Of a stretch of 32,460 bases of DNA, positions 7,811 through 16,505 are shown piece after piece (position 1 is the stretch's first letter; each line of letters opens with the position of its first letter). Source of the DNA: an uncultured Bacteroides sp. (GTDB lineage: Bacteria; Bacteroidota; Bacteroidia; Bacteroidales; Bacteroidaceae). The stretch lies in NCBI GenBank assembly GCA_900544675.1, contig UQVZ01000037.1, positions 1 to 32,460 of the forward strand. Direction: 5' to 3'. The notes under the pieces are model-generated. The model had not been told where the DNA came from and made no database searches. It saw only the letters and a list, made by a program, of their open reading frames with translations. The position numbers and the translations under genes were made by a program.

Positions 7811-8434
7811 ATGGCGAAAAAGTTTTATGCGGTGTGGAAAGGCGTCAATCCGGGCGTATATGATTCGTGGACGGATTGCCAGCTACAGATAAAGGGGTAC
7901 AAAGGCGCGCTTTACAAGTCGTTCGATACCCGCGAGGAGGCAGAGAAAGCGTTCGCTGCTCCGCCACACCTTTATCTTCAACCGAAGAAAAAGAACGGAA
8001 CGGAAGCCATCGGGAAAAAGCTTCCTGCCGGTTTCGATTTGAATTGCCTTGCCGTAGACGCGGCGTGCAGCGGCAATCCGGGTCCGATGGAATACCGGGG
8101 TGTATATCTGCAGACAGGGCAGGAAATCTTTCATTTCGGTCCTGTATACGGCACGAACAACATCGGAGAGTTCCTGGCAATTGTCCACGGACTGGCTCTC
8201 CTGCATCAGAAAGGCATACAGATGCCCATCTATTCGGATAGCCGGAACGCGCTGAACTGGGTCAAACAAAAGAAATGCAAAACCAAACTGGAGCGGACAG
8301 ACAAGACCGAAGCATTGTTCCAGCTGATTGAACGTGCCGAGAAATGGCTGCACGAGCATGCATACACCACTCCTTTACGCAAATGGGAAACCGAGCAATG
8401 GGGTGAAGTGCCGGCAGACTTCGGACGTAAATAA
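7811..8434 (+). CDS. rnhA: ribonuclease HI with N-terminal RNA-DNA hybrid-binding domain
   Basis: A 207-residue protein that cuts the RNA strand of RNA-DNA hybrids. Residues 1-50 (KKFYAVWKGVNPGVYDSW) are the hybrid-binding 'viroplasmin' domain found in eukaryotic RNase H1 and some bacteria. The catalytic domain follows a linker: Asp83 (VDAACSGNPGP), Glu120 (NNIGEFLA), Asp143 (IYSDSRNALNW) and a C-terminal Asp near 204 (PADFGRK) make up the acidic active site. I start at 7811 because MAKKFYAVWKG is the family start; the frame stays open upstream into the intergenic hairpin. It is followed by a strong bidirectional terminator. Confidence 0.93.
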   Translation: MAKKFYAVWKGVNPGVYDSWTDCQLQIKGYKGALYKSFDTREEAEKAFAAPPHLYLQPKKKNGTEAIGKKLPAGFDLNCLAVDAACSGNPGPMEYRGVYLQTGQEIFHFGPVYGTNNIGEFLAIVHGLALLHQKGIQMPIYSDSRNALNWVKQKKCKTKLERTDKTEALFQLIERAEKWLHEHAYTTPLRKWETEQWGEVPADFGRK

Positions 8435-8519
8435 TTTGCCTGTATCCATTCAAGATAGACAAGCCATTCCAGCAACTGCTTTCAATTGCTACAAAAAGTT
8501 TTTTCCCGCTTGAAAAAAC

Positions 8520-8563
8520 AGAGACTCGCAAGTGAAGAACCTTCTCTCCTCTTGCGAGTCTCT
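8520..8563. terminator. bidirectional terminator between rnhA and korB
   Basis: AGAGACTCGCAAG (8520-8532) pairs perfectly with CTTGCGAGTCTCT (8551-8563) around an 18-nt loop. The two flanking genes converge here. A-rich sequence precedes the stem, giving U-rich RNA on the korB side; on the plus strand the following T content is weaker. Confidence 0.75.
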
Positions 8564-8593
8564 ATCATTTATTGAACCACGATTGATTGCTTA

Positions 8594-9592
8594 TTACATA
8601 ATCTCCCACGTATCATTGGTGTCAAGCAACTCGGCGAAAGTATGATACGGTTTCTTTGCCGACACTTCCTTGATTTGCTCTTCTACCGCCTCATCGTAAG
8701 TAGGAGCTTCTACATCGCGGATTACACCTAAAGCGATAGGGAAATCCGGTCCTTCCATCAATGCCAGCTTCAACTGCAACGTATTGTCTTCGCAATGTGC
8801 ATCGTGTACCAGAATGTCTTTTTCCGTAATGCCGTTCTCTCCCAATTTCACGACTTTCAATCCGAAGCCTTCCTGCATCAAGCCGAACTCGTGATTCGGT
8901 CCGAAAAGCATCGGCTTGCCATGCTCCAGGTAAATCGCATTACGCTCACGGTCTTCCTTCTTTGCCACGGCATTGTGGGTACCGTCATTGAAGATAACGC
9001 AGTTCTGCAAAACCTCTACCACCGATGTACCTTTATGACGGGCGGCAGCTTTCAGCACTTCGACTGACGGCCCGCCATCGACTGCTGCACAGCGGGCAAA
9101 GAAACGTCCACGGGCACCAAAGCAAAGTTCAGCCGGACGGAAGGGGTCTTCCACTGTTCCGTAAGGCGAAGATTTGCTGATAAATCCTCTTGCCGACGTA
9201 GGCGAATATTGTCCCTTGGTCAAGCCATAAATACGGTTGTTCAACAAAATGATGTTGATATCCACATTCCGCCGGATAGCGTGGATGAAATGATTACCTC
9301 CGATAGCCAATCCGTCGCCGTCACCCGATATTTGCCAGATGGTCAGATTCGGATTGGCAACCTTGGCACCAGTTGCAATAGCGGCTGCACGCCCATGAAT
9401 GGTGTGCATCCCGTATGTGTTCATATAATAAGGCAAGCGCGAGGAACATCCGATACCGGAAATGACCGCTATCTCGTAGGGCGGCACACCCAGTTCGGCA
9501 AGCGCTTTATGAAATGAATTCAGGAAAGCATGGTCGCCGCATCCCGGACACCAACGCGGCTGGCCTGCTTTATAATCGGCTGCTGTATACAT
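8594..9592 (-). CDS. korB: 2-oxoglutarate:ferredoxin oxidoreductase, beta subunit
   Basis: A 332-residue thiamine-diphosphate-binding subunit. It works with KorA to convert 2-oxoglutarate and CoA to succinyl-CoA while reducing ferredoxin, or the reverse, in the anaerobic TCA pathway. WCPGCGDHAFLNSFHKAL near the N-terminus carries the Cys pair of this family. GDGDGLAIGGNHFIHAIRRN followed by NNRIYGLTKGQYSPTS is the ThDP/Mg binding motif. It lies 51 nt after korA, and the gap consists almost wholly of an 8-nt-period A-rich repeat that runs to within a few bases of the ATG. Specificity for 2-oxoglutarate over other 2-oxoacids comes from overall similarity and the fused KorA. Confidence 0.92.
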   Translation of the reverse strand: MYTAADYKAGQPRWCPGCGDHAFLNSFHKALAELGVPPYEIAVISGIGCSSRLPYYMNTYGMHTIHGRAAAIATGAKVANPNLTIWQISGDGDGLAIGGNHFIHAIRRNVDINIILLNNRIYGLTKGQYSPTSARGFISKSSPYGTVEDPFRPAELCFGARGRFFARCAAVDGGPSVEVLKAAARHKGTSVVEVLQNCVIFNDGTHNAVAKKEDRERNAIYLEHGKPMLFGPNHEFGLMQEGFGLKVVKLGENGITEKDILVHDAHCEDNTLQLKLALMEGPDFPIALGVIRDVEAPTYDEAVEEQIKEVSAKKPYHTFAELLDTNDTWEIM

Positions 9593-9595
9593 AGT

Positions 9596-9643
9596 TTTTT
9601 GAGTTTTTGAGTTTTTAAGTTCTTAAGTTGATAAGTTTTTGAG
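9596..9643. repeat. intercistronic 8-nt-period repeat between korA and korB
   Basis: On the plus strand the units read gagttttt, gagttttt, aagttctt, aagttgat, aagttttt, gagtt. On the transcribed strand this is an A-rich run of AACTCAAAA-like units. It begins at the korA stop codon and ends next to the korB ATG. The same family precedes the LOG, rhomboid and thioesterase start codons. Confidence 0.8.
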
Positions 9644-11497
9644 TTACGCATTCAGAATACGGTTGAAAGCTTCCACCAATTCCTTTACCACGAAAGGCTG
9701 GCCTTTTACCTGATTGAACTGGAAGAGGTGTATGCCTTCCACTTTCATACGCAGGTAGGCGGCAAGCTGTCCCATATTTTGCTCTGCCACTACAATTTTC
9801 TTGTACCGGCGAAGCACTTCTGCCGTATTCTTAGGCAGCGGATTCAGGTATTTGAAATGTGCCAAAGCCACTTTCTTGCCTTGGTCGTTCAAGACATCCA
9901 TCGCCGAATGCAAATGGCCGTATGTACCGCCAAAACCGACAACCAAGAGTTCTGCATCTTCGCAGCCTTCTACTTCCAAATCGGGGATATCAGCTACGAT
10001 ACGCGCCACCTTTTCGGCACGCAGACCGGTCATCAGGTGATGGTTTTCGGGGTCAGTAGAAATGGCACCCGTTTCACTGCTCTTCTCCAAACCACCGATG
10101 CGGTGCATGAATCCTTTTGTACCCGGTATTGCCCAATAACGTACCAAGGTATTCGGGTCACGGCGGAAAGGTGTCCATGAGCCTGCCATTTCGGGTTTGA
10201 CGTATGGCGGATGAATCTCAGGATACTTGCTCATGTCGGGCAAATGCCAGGCAGCCGAGCCATTAGCGATATAGGCATCTGTCAATAAAACGACTGGAGT
10301 CATGTGCTCCAACGCTATCTTGCAAGCCATGTAAGCGGCATCGAAGCAATCGGTAGGCGAAGTAGCGGCAATAACCGGCATCGGACTTTCACCGTTTCTA
10401 CCAAACAATACCTGCAACAGGTCGGTCTGTTCCGATTTGGTAGGCAAACCGGTCGAAGGTCCTCCGCGCTGCACATCGACAATAACCAGCGGAAGTTCGG
10501 TAATCACAGCCAAGTTCATCGCCTCACTCTTCAGGCAGATACCCGGTCCCGAAGTCGTCGTAACGGCTAATGCACCGGCAAAGGACGCTCCTACAGCCGA
10601 AGCACATCCGGCAATCTCGTCTTCACACTGCACCGTCTTTACTCCCAGCGATTTGTGTTTTGCCAGTTCGTGAAGGATATCGGTAGCCGGCGTAATGGGA
10701 TATGAACCCAAATAAAGCTGAAGTCCTGCCTTCTCGGCAGCAGCTATCAAGCCGTATGCCGTCGCCTTATTGCCGTTGATATCCATATAACGGCCTTTCT
10801 CTTTCACCTGCTTGCTGGGTACCGTATAACTGGTAGAAACCGAAGCATGGGTGTTCTCGCCGAAATGATAACCGTCGTAAAGCACTTTGATATTCGCCTC
10901 GGCTATTGCCGGCTTCTTGGCAAATTTCTCGCGCAACAGCTTCTCGCCCACCTTGATATCGCGATGGAACAACCAGCACACCAATCCCAAAGCGAACATG
11001 TTCTTGGTACGCATAATGGATTTGTTGTCCAGTCCGCTGTCTTTCAGGCTTTCCTTACACATCGAAGTGATGGCGGCTTCCACTACCTCGTTCTTGATGC
11101 CCAGCTCGGAGAAAGGATTCTCCAACTGGAACTGCGCTTTCTCCAAGTCACGCTTGGTAAACGAGTCTGTATCGATGATGATGACCGACTGAGGCTTGCA
11201 GAACTTATACTGCGTCTTTAAAGCAGCCGGATTCATGGCAACCAACACGTCGCACTTGTCACCCGGCGTATACACTTTGCCCGAACCGATGTGTACCTGG
11301 AATCCGGATACACCTGTCAGCGAACCTTGCGGCGCGCGGATATCAGCCGGGTAATCGGGGAATGTACTGATATCATTTCCTTCCGTAGCCGAAATATTGG
11401 AAAACATATTTCCGGCAAGTTGCATTCCGTCACCCGAATCTCCCGAGAAACGGACAACGACATCATTCAGTTCTTTGACTGTCATTTCTTTTGCCAT
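9644..11497 (-). CDS. korA: 2-oxoglutarate:ferredoxin oxidoreductase, alpha subunit (fused gamma-alpha)
   Basis: A 617-residue subunit with two parts. An N-terminal gamma-like domain (about 10-190) starts VVRFSGDSGDGMQLAGN and contains DYPADIRAPQGS. The alpha-type pyrimidine-binding and transketolase-like domains follow (GSYPITPATDILHELAKH; QCEDEIAGCASAVGASFAGA; TTSGPGICLKSEAMNLA). This gamma-alpha fusion is the usual form of bacterial KorA. It lies upstream of korB on the same strand and is presumably co-transcribed with it. I could not find a clear -7 box in the 244 nt before its start. No ferredoxin-type small subunit gene is adjacent. Confidence 0.93.
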   Translation of the reverse strand: MAKEMTVKELNDVVVRFSGDSGDGMQLAGNMFSNISATEGNDISTFPDYPADIRAPQGSLTGVSGFQVHIGSGKVYTPGDKCDVLVAMNPAALKTQYKFCKPQSVIIIDTDSFTKRDLEKAQFQLENPFSELGIKNEVVEAAITSMCKESLKDSGLDNKSIMRTKNMFALGLVCWLFHRDIKVGEKLLREKFAKKPAIAEANIKVLYDGYHFGENTHASVSTSYTVPSKQVKEKGRYMDINGNKATAYGLIAAAEKAGLQLYLGSYPITPATDILHELAKHKSLGVKTVQCEDEIAGCASAVGASFAGALAVTTTSGPGICLKSEAMNLAVITELPLVIVDVQRGGPSTGLPTKSEQTDLLQVLFGRNGESPMPVIAATSPTDCFDAAYMACKIALEHMTPVVLLTDAYIANGSAAWHLPDMSKYPEIHPPYVKPEMAGSWTPFRRDPNTLVRYWAIPGTKGFMHRIGGLEKSSETGAISTDPENHHLMTGLRAEKVARIVADIPDLEVEGCEDAELLVVGFGGTYGHLHSAMDVLNDQGKKVALAHFKYLNPLPKNTAEVLRRYKKIVVAEQNMGQLAAYLRMKVEGIHLFQFNQVKGQPFVVKELVEAFNRILNA

Positions 11498-11726
11498 ATT
11501 TTATATTTTAAGTGTTCACCTATTTCTTTTCTGTCCGACATTTTGCCAGCTTAAAGCGGCTAAAGCATCGACATTTTATTGCAAATCAAATCTGTTTCAT
11601 TTATAAATGCACACAAAATTGGGGAACTTCCTTTAAAAATCAAAATAAAAACGAGGTTTATTGCAATAAATCTGAGATTTATCTATTTTTCTTGAACGAA
11701 AATGAGGAAATTATGCAGGAAAGCAG

Positions 11727-11734
11727 TAAATTTG
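11727..11734 (+). promoter_or_regulatory. -7 box for the tRNA-Arg gene
   Basis: TAAATTTG matches TAnnTTTG and ends 8 nt before the tRNA 5' end, so transcription would begin almost at the mature end. No clear -33 TTG is found at the expected spacing. Confidence 0.45.
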
Positions 11735-11741
11735 CACACTC

Positions 11742-11813
11742 GCCTTGGTAGTTCAACGGATAGAACAAGCGTTTCCTAAACGTTAAATAGGGGTTCGATT
11801 CCCCTCCGAGGTA
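11742..11813 (+). tRNA. tRNA-Arg (anticodon CCT)
   Basis: A complete 72-nt cloverleaf. The acceptor arm GCCTTGG pairs with CCGAGGT (two G-U pairs); discriminator A is at 11813. The D arm is GTTC/GAAC. The anticodon arm AGCGT/ACGTT has loop TTCCTAA, giving anticodon CCT, which reads the rare AGG codon. The T arm is AGGGG TTCGATT CCCCT. CCA is not encoded. A T-rich run follows immediately. Confidence 0.95.
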
Positions 11814-11823
11814 CTTTTTTTCT

Positions 11824-12000
11824 AAGGAGTTAAAGGAGTTAGAGAAGTTAGAGAAGTTAAAGGAGTTAAAGTATTAATGTTTTTAAGGAGTTAAAGGAGT
11901 TAAAGAAGTTATCACTGCGCTTCGCTTCGTTAGGAGTTAAAGGAGTTAGAGAAGTTAGAGGAGTTAAAGTATTAATGTACTGAAGGAGTTAGAGTATTAA
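11824..12000. repeat. degenerate 9-nt-period GGAGTTAAA array
   Basis: About fifteen degenerate copies of AGGAGTTAA/AGAAGTTAG follow each other with mostly 9-nt period, broken by GTATTAATGT (twice) and a short CGCTTCGCTTCG segment near 11917-11930. Stops in most frames and lack of a start argue against coding. The same family occurs on the other side of queD-queE at 12962-13163. Confidence 0.8.
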
Positions 12001-12023
12001 AGACTCAGATATATAAAAGGAAT

Positions 12024-12051
12024 AAAGGAGTGGATGTTTTGCCGCTCCTTT
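12024..12051. terminator. hairpin terminator after queE
   Basis: AAAGGAGTGG (12024-12033) pairs with CCGCTCCTTT (12042-12051) across an 8-nt loop, with one G-T position. It lies 38 nt past the queE stop codon on the minus strand. A T-run (12056-12060) follows on the plus strand. Confidence 0.55.
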
Positions 12052-12088
12052 CGTGTTTTTAAGTGAATGGCTTACCCCTTTTCCTTTA

Positions 12089-12634
12089 TCACTCAATATG
12101 AATCAGCTTATGTGTCTGCAGGCTGAGCCGCCATTGCGGATGGGCTTTGATGTAAGCCACCACTTCTTCGGTATTCTGGCACGAACAAGGTTGCAGGAAA
12201 TGTTCTTGGGCTGGCAAAGATAAATAAGGAGTGACATCCTGTCCGGTATAAACCACTTTTACTTCATCGATGCGACGCACGTGAAGCGGTGCGCCTTCTT
12301 TGGGCGAACAAGTCACCCAGTCGATGCCTTCGGGCAAGACTTGTGTGCCATTGGTCTCGATGGCAATGTATTTGCCTGCACGGTGCAAAGCTTCTACCAA
12401 AGCATCGTCTATCCATAAGCCCGGTTCGCCTCCTGTCAGGATAACCATCCGGCATGGATAAGCGGATACAGCCTCGACTATGGCTTCATCGCTCATCGCT
12501 ACCCCCGACTGATGGGCGGTATCACAGAAATCGCATTTCAGGTTGCACCCGGAGAAACGGACAAATACGGCTGGCGTTCCCGTATGATGTCCCTCGCCTT
12601 GCAGGCTATAGAATATCTCGTTAATCTTTCTCAT
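12089..12634 (-). CDS. queE: 7-carboxy-7-deazaguanine synthase (radical SAM)
   Basis: A 181-residue radical SAM enzyme. It contracts 6-carboxytetrahydropterin to 7-carboxy-7-deazaguanine in queuosine/preQ0 synthesis. The start MRKINEIFYSLQGEG is typical. The cluster-binding Cys residues are C30, C34 and C37 (GCNLKCDFCDT). VILTGGEPGLW is the GGE motif for SAM. The length matches short QueE forms. Its first codons overlap the end of queD by 14 bp, so the two are translationally coupled. The other pathway genes, queC and queF, are not in the window. Confidence 0.95.
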   Translation of the reverse strand: MRKINEIFYSLQGEGHHTGTPAVFVRFSGCNLKCDFCDTAHQSGVAMSDEAIVEAVSAYPCRMVILTGGEPGLWIDDALVEALHRAGKYIAIETNGTQVLPEGIDWVTCSPKEGAPLHVRRIDEVKVVYTGQDVTPYLSLPAQEHFLQPCSCQNTEEVVAYIKAHPQWRLSLQTHKLIHIE

Positions 12635-12953
12635 AAATCACCGTATTGCCTTCCGACTCCTGTACCTCTACCTTGAAACAATGCGGTACCTGTTCGCACA
12701 CCCAGCGGGCGATGTTCTCTGCCGTAGGATTGAACGGAAGCACTTCATTCAGATGGCGATGGTCCAATTGCCCTTTTACCACCTCTTTAATCTTGGAAAA
12801 ATCGACTACCATACCGCATTCATTCAGTTCCTTGCTGCGACAATACACGGTGATAATCCAGTTATGGCCGTGCAGGTTCTCGCACTTGCTCGGATAAGAA
12901 AGCGACAGGCTGTGCGAAGCCGATATTTCCATGCGTTTGATGACTGTATACAT
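12621..12953 (-). CDS. queD: 6-carboxytetrahydropterin synthase
   Basis: A 110-residue QueD/PTPS-family enzyme making 6-carboxytetrahydropterin from dihydroneopterin triphosphate. Zinc ligands are His14 (SASHSL), His28 and His30 (NLHGHNW); Cys24 is the likely catalytic Cys. DHRHLNE further on is also conserved. It is the first gene of the queD-queE pair and its product feeds QueE. AACTCCTTT-type 9-nt repeats end a few bases before its ATG. Confidence 0.95.
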   Translation of the reverse strand: MYTVIKRMEISASHSLSLSYPSKCENLHGHNWIITVYCRSKELNECGMVVDFSKIKEVVKGQLDHRHLNEVLPFNPTAENIARWVCEQVPHCFKVEVQESEGNTVIYEKD

Positions 12954-12961
12954 ATATTTAA

Positions 12962-13163
12962 TAAGGAGTTAAAGGAGTTAGAGAAGTTAGTATTTTAGGA
13001 GTTAAGTAGTTAAGAAGTTAAGGAGTTAAGCCAATACCAAGAGTTAAGTCGACACTAGGAGTTAAGGAGTTATAGAAGTAAAGGAGTTAAGCCAATACTT
13101 TTGCGATGTGTTCACACAGGTATCGACTTAACTCCTTAACTTCTTAACTCCTTTAACTACTTG
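12962..13163. repeat. GGAGTTAAG repeats with inverted arm between secDF and queD
   Basis: Left part (12962-13089) holds degenerate AGGAGTTAA units, including an 18-bp direct repeat (AAGGAGTTAAGCCAATAC) at 13020-13037 and 13081-13098. The right part (13121-13163) is the reverse complement of 13004-13038 with a few mismatches. The RNA could fold into a long stem and may act as the secDF-queD boundary. Confidence 0.8.
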
Positions 13164-13175
13164 TAGTCAATGATA

Positions 13176-16169
13176 TCAAGCTTTTTCTGTTTCTTCTTTC
13201 TGACCTTTCTTGCCTCCCATCATCAGGTAAGCTACCGGAGCGGCTACGAACAGAGACGAGAACGTTCCGACTACCACACCCAATATCATCGCGAACGAGA
13301 AGCTACGGATGCTGTCACCGCCCAAGAAGAAGATGATAAGCAATACAATCAAGGTACTCTGACCGGTATTCAACGTACGGGCAAGTGTCGTATTCATAGA
13401 GTCATTGAACAGACGTGTACGGTCGCGCTTCGGATACAGGTGGTAGAACTCACGCACACGGTCGAAGATAACCACCTTATCGTTGATGGAGTAACCGATA
13501 ACCGTCAGCACGGCACCGATAAATGTCTGGTCTACCTCCAAAGAGAAAGGCATCCAGCCATAGCACAACGAATAAGCGCCTACTACCACCAAGGTATCGA
13601 TAGCCAATGCAACCGTCGCACCGACACTATAGGCAATGTTGTTGAACCGAATCAAGAGATACAGACCGATGGCAACCAACGCGAAGATGACCGACCATAC
13701 GGCAGAAGTCTTCAAGTCGTCTGCCACACTCGGACCTACCTTCTGTGAACTGATGATGGAACAGCCTTCGGTGTTGTCACGGTCGATGAATTGTTCCAGT
13801 GTCAGACCGTCGGGCAACAGGTTTCCTTCCTTAAAGGCTTCGTACAAGATACCTTCGATTTCCGTATCTACGTGTGTACCGTCTTCTTCAATGCGGTAGT
13901 TGGTAGTCACACGGATACGGTGTCCGTCCGTACCCAAAGCGATAGCCTGGATATTGGCATCTTCCACCTTGTTTTCCAACAGGTCGCGTACGGTTTCGGG
14001 CTGAACGACTTTATCGAACTGTACCACGAAGTTACGTCCACCTGTAAAGTCGATACTGGGCGACAAGCCACGTATCACGAACGAAACCACACATATCAAT
14101 ATAAGAACGCCCCATACGGTAAATGAACGCTTGATGATTCCCATGAAGTCGAAGTGGACATTCTGGAAGAGGTTCTTCGAGATAGCGGTCGAGAACGTCA
14201 GGTTGCGGAGCTTGCCTTTTGCCAGGAAGTATTCGTAAACCAGACGGGTCATATATACTGCCGTAAAGAACGAACAGATGATACCGATGATAAACGTAGT
14301 GGCAAAACCACGGATAGGTCCGGTTCCGAAATAGAACAGGATGACACCGGTGATGATAGATGTCAAGTTAGAGTCGAAGATAGCCGAGAACGCACCTGCA
14401 TAACCTGCCTTGATGGCCTCTTTCATGGTCTTTCCGGCTTTCATCTCTTCTTTCGTACGTTCGTGAATCAACACGTTGGCATCGACCGCCATAGCCAGCG
14501 AAAGCACCATACCGGCGATACCCGACAAGGTCAGCGCGGCTTGGAACGAAGCCAGAATACCCATCGTGAAGAAGAAGTTGAATACCAAAGCCAGGTTGGC
14601 AATCATACCCGGAATCAATCCGTACATCACGCAGAGGTAAGCGAACAGCGCAATCAACGCCACGATGAACGAGACAAGACCCTGGTTGATGGATTGCTGA
14701 CCCAGTGAAGGACCTACGATGTCTTCCTGTACGATGTGGGCAGGAGCCGGCATCTTACCTGATTTCAACACGTTCGCCAAGTCTTTGGTGACTTCCGGTG
14801 TGAAGTTACCGGTGATTTCCGAGTTACCGCCCGTGATTTCCGTATTCACACGCGGTGCGCTATATACATAACCATCCAGTACGATGGCGATTTCCTTACC
14901 GATGTTTTTCTTGGTCAATGCAGCCCAACGGCGAGAACCGTCCGTGTTCATCGACATGGTTACACACGGCTTGTTGAACTGGTCGTACGAGTCACGCGCA
15001 TCTGTGATAACATCACCTTCCAGCGGCGCACGTCCGTTACGTTCAGTAGAACGAATCGCATACAATTCAAAGATATGACCGGTCTGGTCCAGTTCCGAAG
15101 CCTTTACGCCCCACATCAGCTTCAAGTCGCGAGGCAGGATTTCCTTCACGGCTTTCATGTTCAGGATGCTGTTCACCGTAGCCGTATCCTTATAGTCGGC
15201 ATATCCCACGATAGCGCCTACACCGCTTTGGTTAGGCTGGAATACAGCCAGCAACGGATGTTCTTTCTTCAGTTGTTCCAGATTGGCGGCACTGTTGTCG
15301 GCGGTTTCGCCTTTCAATACCGCAGCCAGGCTATCCTTGGAAGAAACGGCAGCTTTGGCTTCCACCGCTTTCACCTCAGCCGAATCGGTCTTGACCGAAT
15401 CCGTAGCGTGACCCATTGCTACACGGGCACGTTCGTCAGCCGAAACCAAGATAGGCACGATGTCTTTGGCTTCGTATGTTTCCCAAAACTCCAGATTGGC
15501 AGAGCCCTGCAACAGGTTTCTCACACGTTCAGGTTCCTTGATACCCGGCAATTCCACCATGATACGGCCCATCGAGCCTTCTACTGCCTGAATATTGGGC
15601 TGAACCACACCGAAGCGGTCGATACGGGTACGCAACACGTTGTATGAGTTGTCGATGGCGGCTTTCACCTCTTCACGCAATGCTCTTTCCACTTCCGCGT
15701 CGGTGCTGCGGGTGTTCACCTTTTCCTTCATCTGCTGTGTGGCAAAGAGCTCGGCCAGCTTTCCGTCCGGCACCAGTTTCTTGTACTCTTTCACGAACAG
15801 GGTGATGAAATCACTCTGACTGGTCACTTGCTGCTTGGCAGCTTCGGCGATTGCCTTGTTGAAAGCCTCATCAGGTTTGTTGTCAGCCAACGCTTTCACT
15901 ACATCCGGAACAGAGACTTCGAGGATGACGTTCATACCGCCTTTCAAGTCAAGTCCCAATCCGATTTCCATCTCACGACACTTCTTCAGCGTATAACTGC
16001 CCAGCCAGACTTTCTTGTTCATCATCGAATCAAGGTAATGCGCTTCGCCTTTCGGGTCTTCTGCCGCCTTGTTCATGTGATAGCGGGTCACGAAGGAAAA
16101 CGAAAGGTAGAACAAGCAGACTACGGTCAGTAAAAACGCAAAAAGCTTTACGAATCCTTTGTTTTGCAT
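13176..16169 (-). CDS. secDF: protein translocase subunit SecDF (fused)
   Basis: A 997-residue inner-membrane protein that uses the proton gradient to help pull proteins through SecYEG. It is SecD and SecF in one chain, as usual in Bacteroidetes. The SecD part has an N-terminal membrane segment, GLDLKGGMNVILEV, a long periplasmic P1 domain with a low-complexity Ala/Ser/Lys insert (about 255-300), then six helices with LAMAVDANVLIHERTKEE. The SecF part starts near 660 (SIDFTGGRNFVVQF) and contains VIGYSINDKVVIFDRVRE. It ends with a Lys/Glu-rich tail. The gene stands alone, with a -7 box at 16223-16230. Confidence 0.97.
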   Translation of the reverse strand: MQNKGFVKLFAFLLTVVCLFYLSFSFVTRYHMNKAAEDPKGEAHYLDSMMNKKVWLGSYTLKKCREMEIGLGLDLKGGMNVILEVSVPDVVKALADNKPDEAFNKAIAEAAKQQVTSQSDFITLFVKEYKKLVPDGKLAELFATQQMKEKVNTRSTDAEVERALREEVKAAIDNSYNVLRTRIDRFGVVQPNIQAVEGSMGRIMVELPGIKEPERVRNLLQGSANLEFWETYEAKDIVPILVSADERARVAMGHATDSVKTDSAEVKAVEAKAAVSSKDSLAAVLKGETADNSAANLEQLKKEHPLLAVFQPNQSGVGAIVGYADYKDTATVNSILNMKAVKEILPRDLKLMWGVKASELDQTGHIFELYAIRSTERNGRAPLEGDVITDARDSYDQFNKPCVTMSMNTDGSRRWAALTKKNIGKEIAIVLDGYVYSAPRVNTEITGGNSEITGNFTPEVTKDLANVLKSGKMPAPAHIVQEDIVGPSLGQQSINQGLVSFIVALIALFAYLCVMYGLIPGMIANLALVFNFFFTMGILASFQAALTLSGIAGMVLSLAMAVDANVLIHERTKEEMKAGKTMKEAIKAGYAGAFSAIFDSNLTSIITGVILFYFGTGPIRGFATTFIIGIICSFFTAVYMTRLVYEYFLAKGKLRNLTFSTAISKNLFQNVHFDFMGIIKRSFTVWGVLILICVVSFVIRGLSPSIDFTGGRNFVVQFDKVVQPETVRDLLENKVEDANIQAIALGTDGHRIRVTTNYRIEEDGTHVDTEIEGILYEAFKEGNLLPDGLTLEQFIDRDNTEGCSIISSQKVGPSVADDLKTSAVWSVIFALVAIGLYLLIRFNNIAYSVGATVALAIDTLVVVGAYSLCYGWMPFSLEVDQTFIGAVLTVIGYSINDKVVIFDRVREFYHLYPKRDRTRLFNDSMNTTLARTLNTGQSTLIVLLIIFFLGGDSIRSFSFAMILGVVVGTFSSLFVAAPVAYLMMGGKKGQKEETEKA

Positions 16170-16222
16170 GTTACTTTAATTTATTATTTACTTTTTAATT
16201 AATATGCGTTTATTCAAGGTTG

Positions 16223-16230
16223 CAAATATA
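16223..16230 (-). promoter_or_regulatory. -7 box for secDF
   Basis: On the minus strand TATATTTG (16230-16223) matches TAnnTTTG, 53 nt before the secDF ATG. A T-rich segment about 20 nt further upstream may serve as the -33 region. Confidence 0.5.
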
Positions 16231-16328
16231 GTTCTTTTCGTTTACATGAGGAAAAGGATTTTAAATATTTCGGGTTTTCGAGGCAAAAAAAGATGGATTT
16301 TGCACAAGAATCGACATCTAAATGCAAC

Positions 16329-16346
16329 TTAAGAGCCTGTTTAAAT
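16329..16346. mobile_element. solitary end of the MITE-type element
   Basis: TTAAGAGCCTGTTTAAAT is identical to the left end of the element at 3735, including two flanking bases. No inverted partner is found nearby, so this is a remnant or a single end. A 22-bp tandem array starts 33 nt further right. Confidence 0.5.
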
Positions 16347-16378
16347 CCAAGTAAAGAGGTGATTCAGACACATATATG

Positions 16379-16496
16379 TGCGTTGGCTGATGCAGATAGC
16401 TGCGTTGACCGATGCAGATAGCTGCGTTCGCCGATGCAGATAGCTGCGTTGACCGATGCAGATAGCTGCGTTGACCGATGCAGATAGCTGCGTTCC
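16379..16496. repeat. 22-bp tandem array (GATAGCTGCGTT-type, 5 units plus partial)
   Basis: Units at 16379, 16401, 16423, 16445 and 16467 have consensus TGCGTTGACCGATGCAGATAG plus C and an exact 22-bp period; a partial sixth starts at 16489. Units differ only at the GACC position (GGCT, CGCC). A 12-bp palindrome (CACATATATGTG) at 16369-16380 touches the first unit. The array sits just past the stop codon of the endo/exonuclease/phosphatase gene. Confidence 0.9.
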
Positions 16497-16505
16497 GCTT
16501 GCCTG

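Noticed and set aside
11824..12000. Coding repeats or small gene in the GGAGTTAAA array
   Set aside because: The 9-nt period could be coding in principle, but TTA/TAA stops recur, there is no start and the array has no protein-like pattern.
13170..15647. Plus-strand ORFs opposite secDF (up to 192 codons)
   Set aside because: They are antisense shadows of a well-supported 997-residue SecDF gene and have no recognisable domains.
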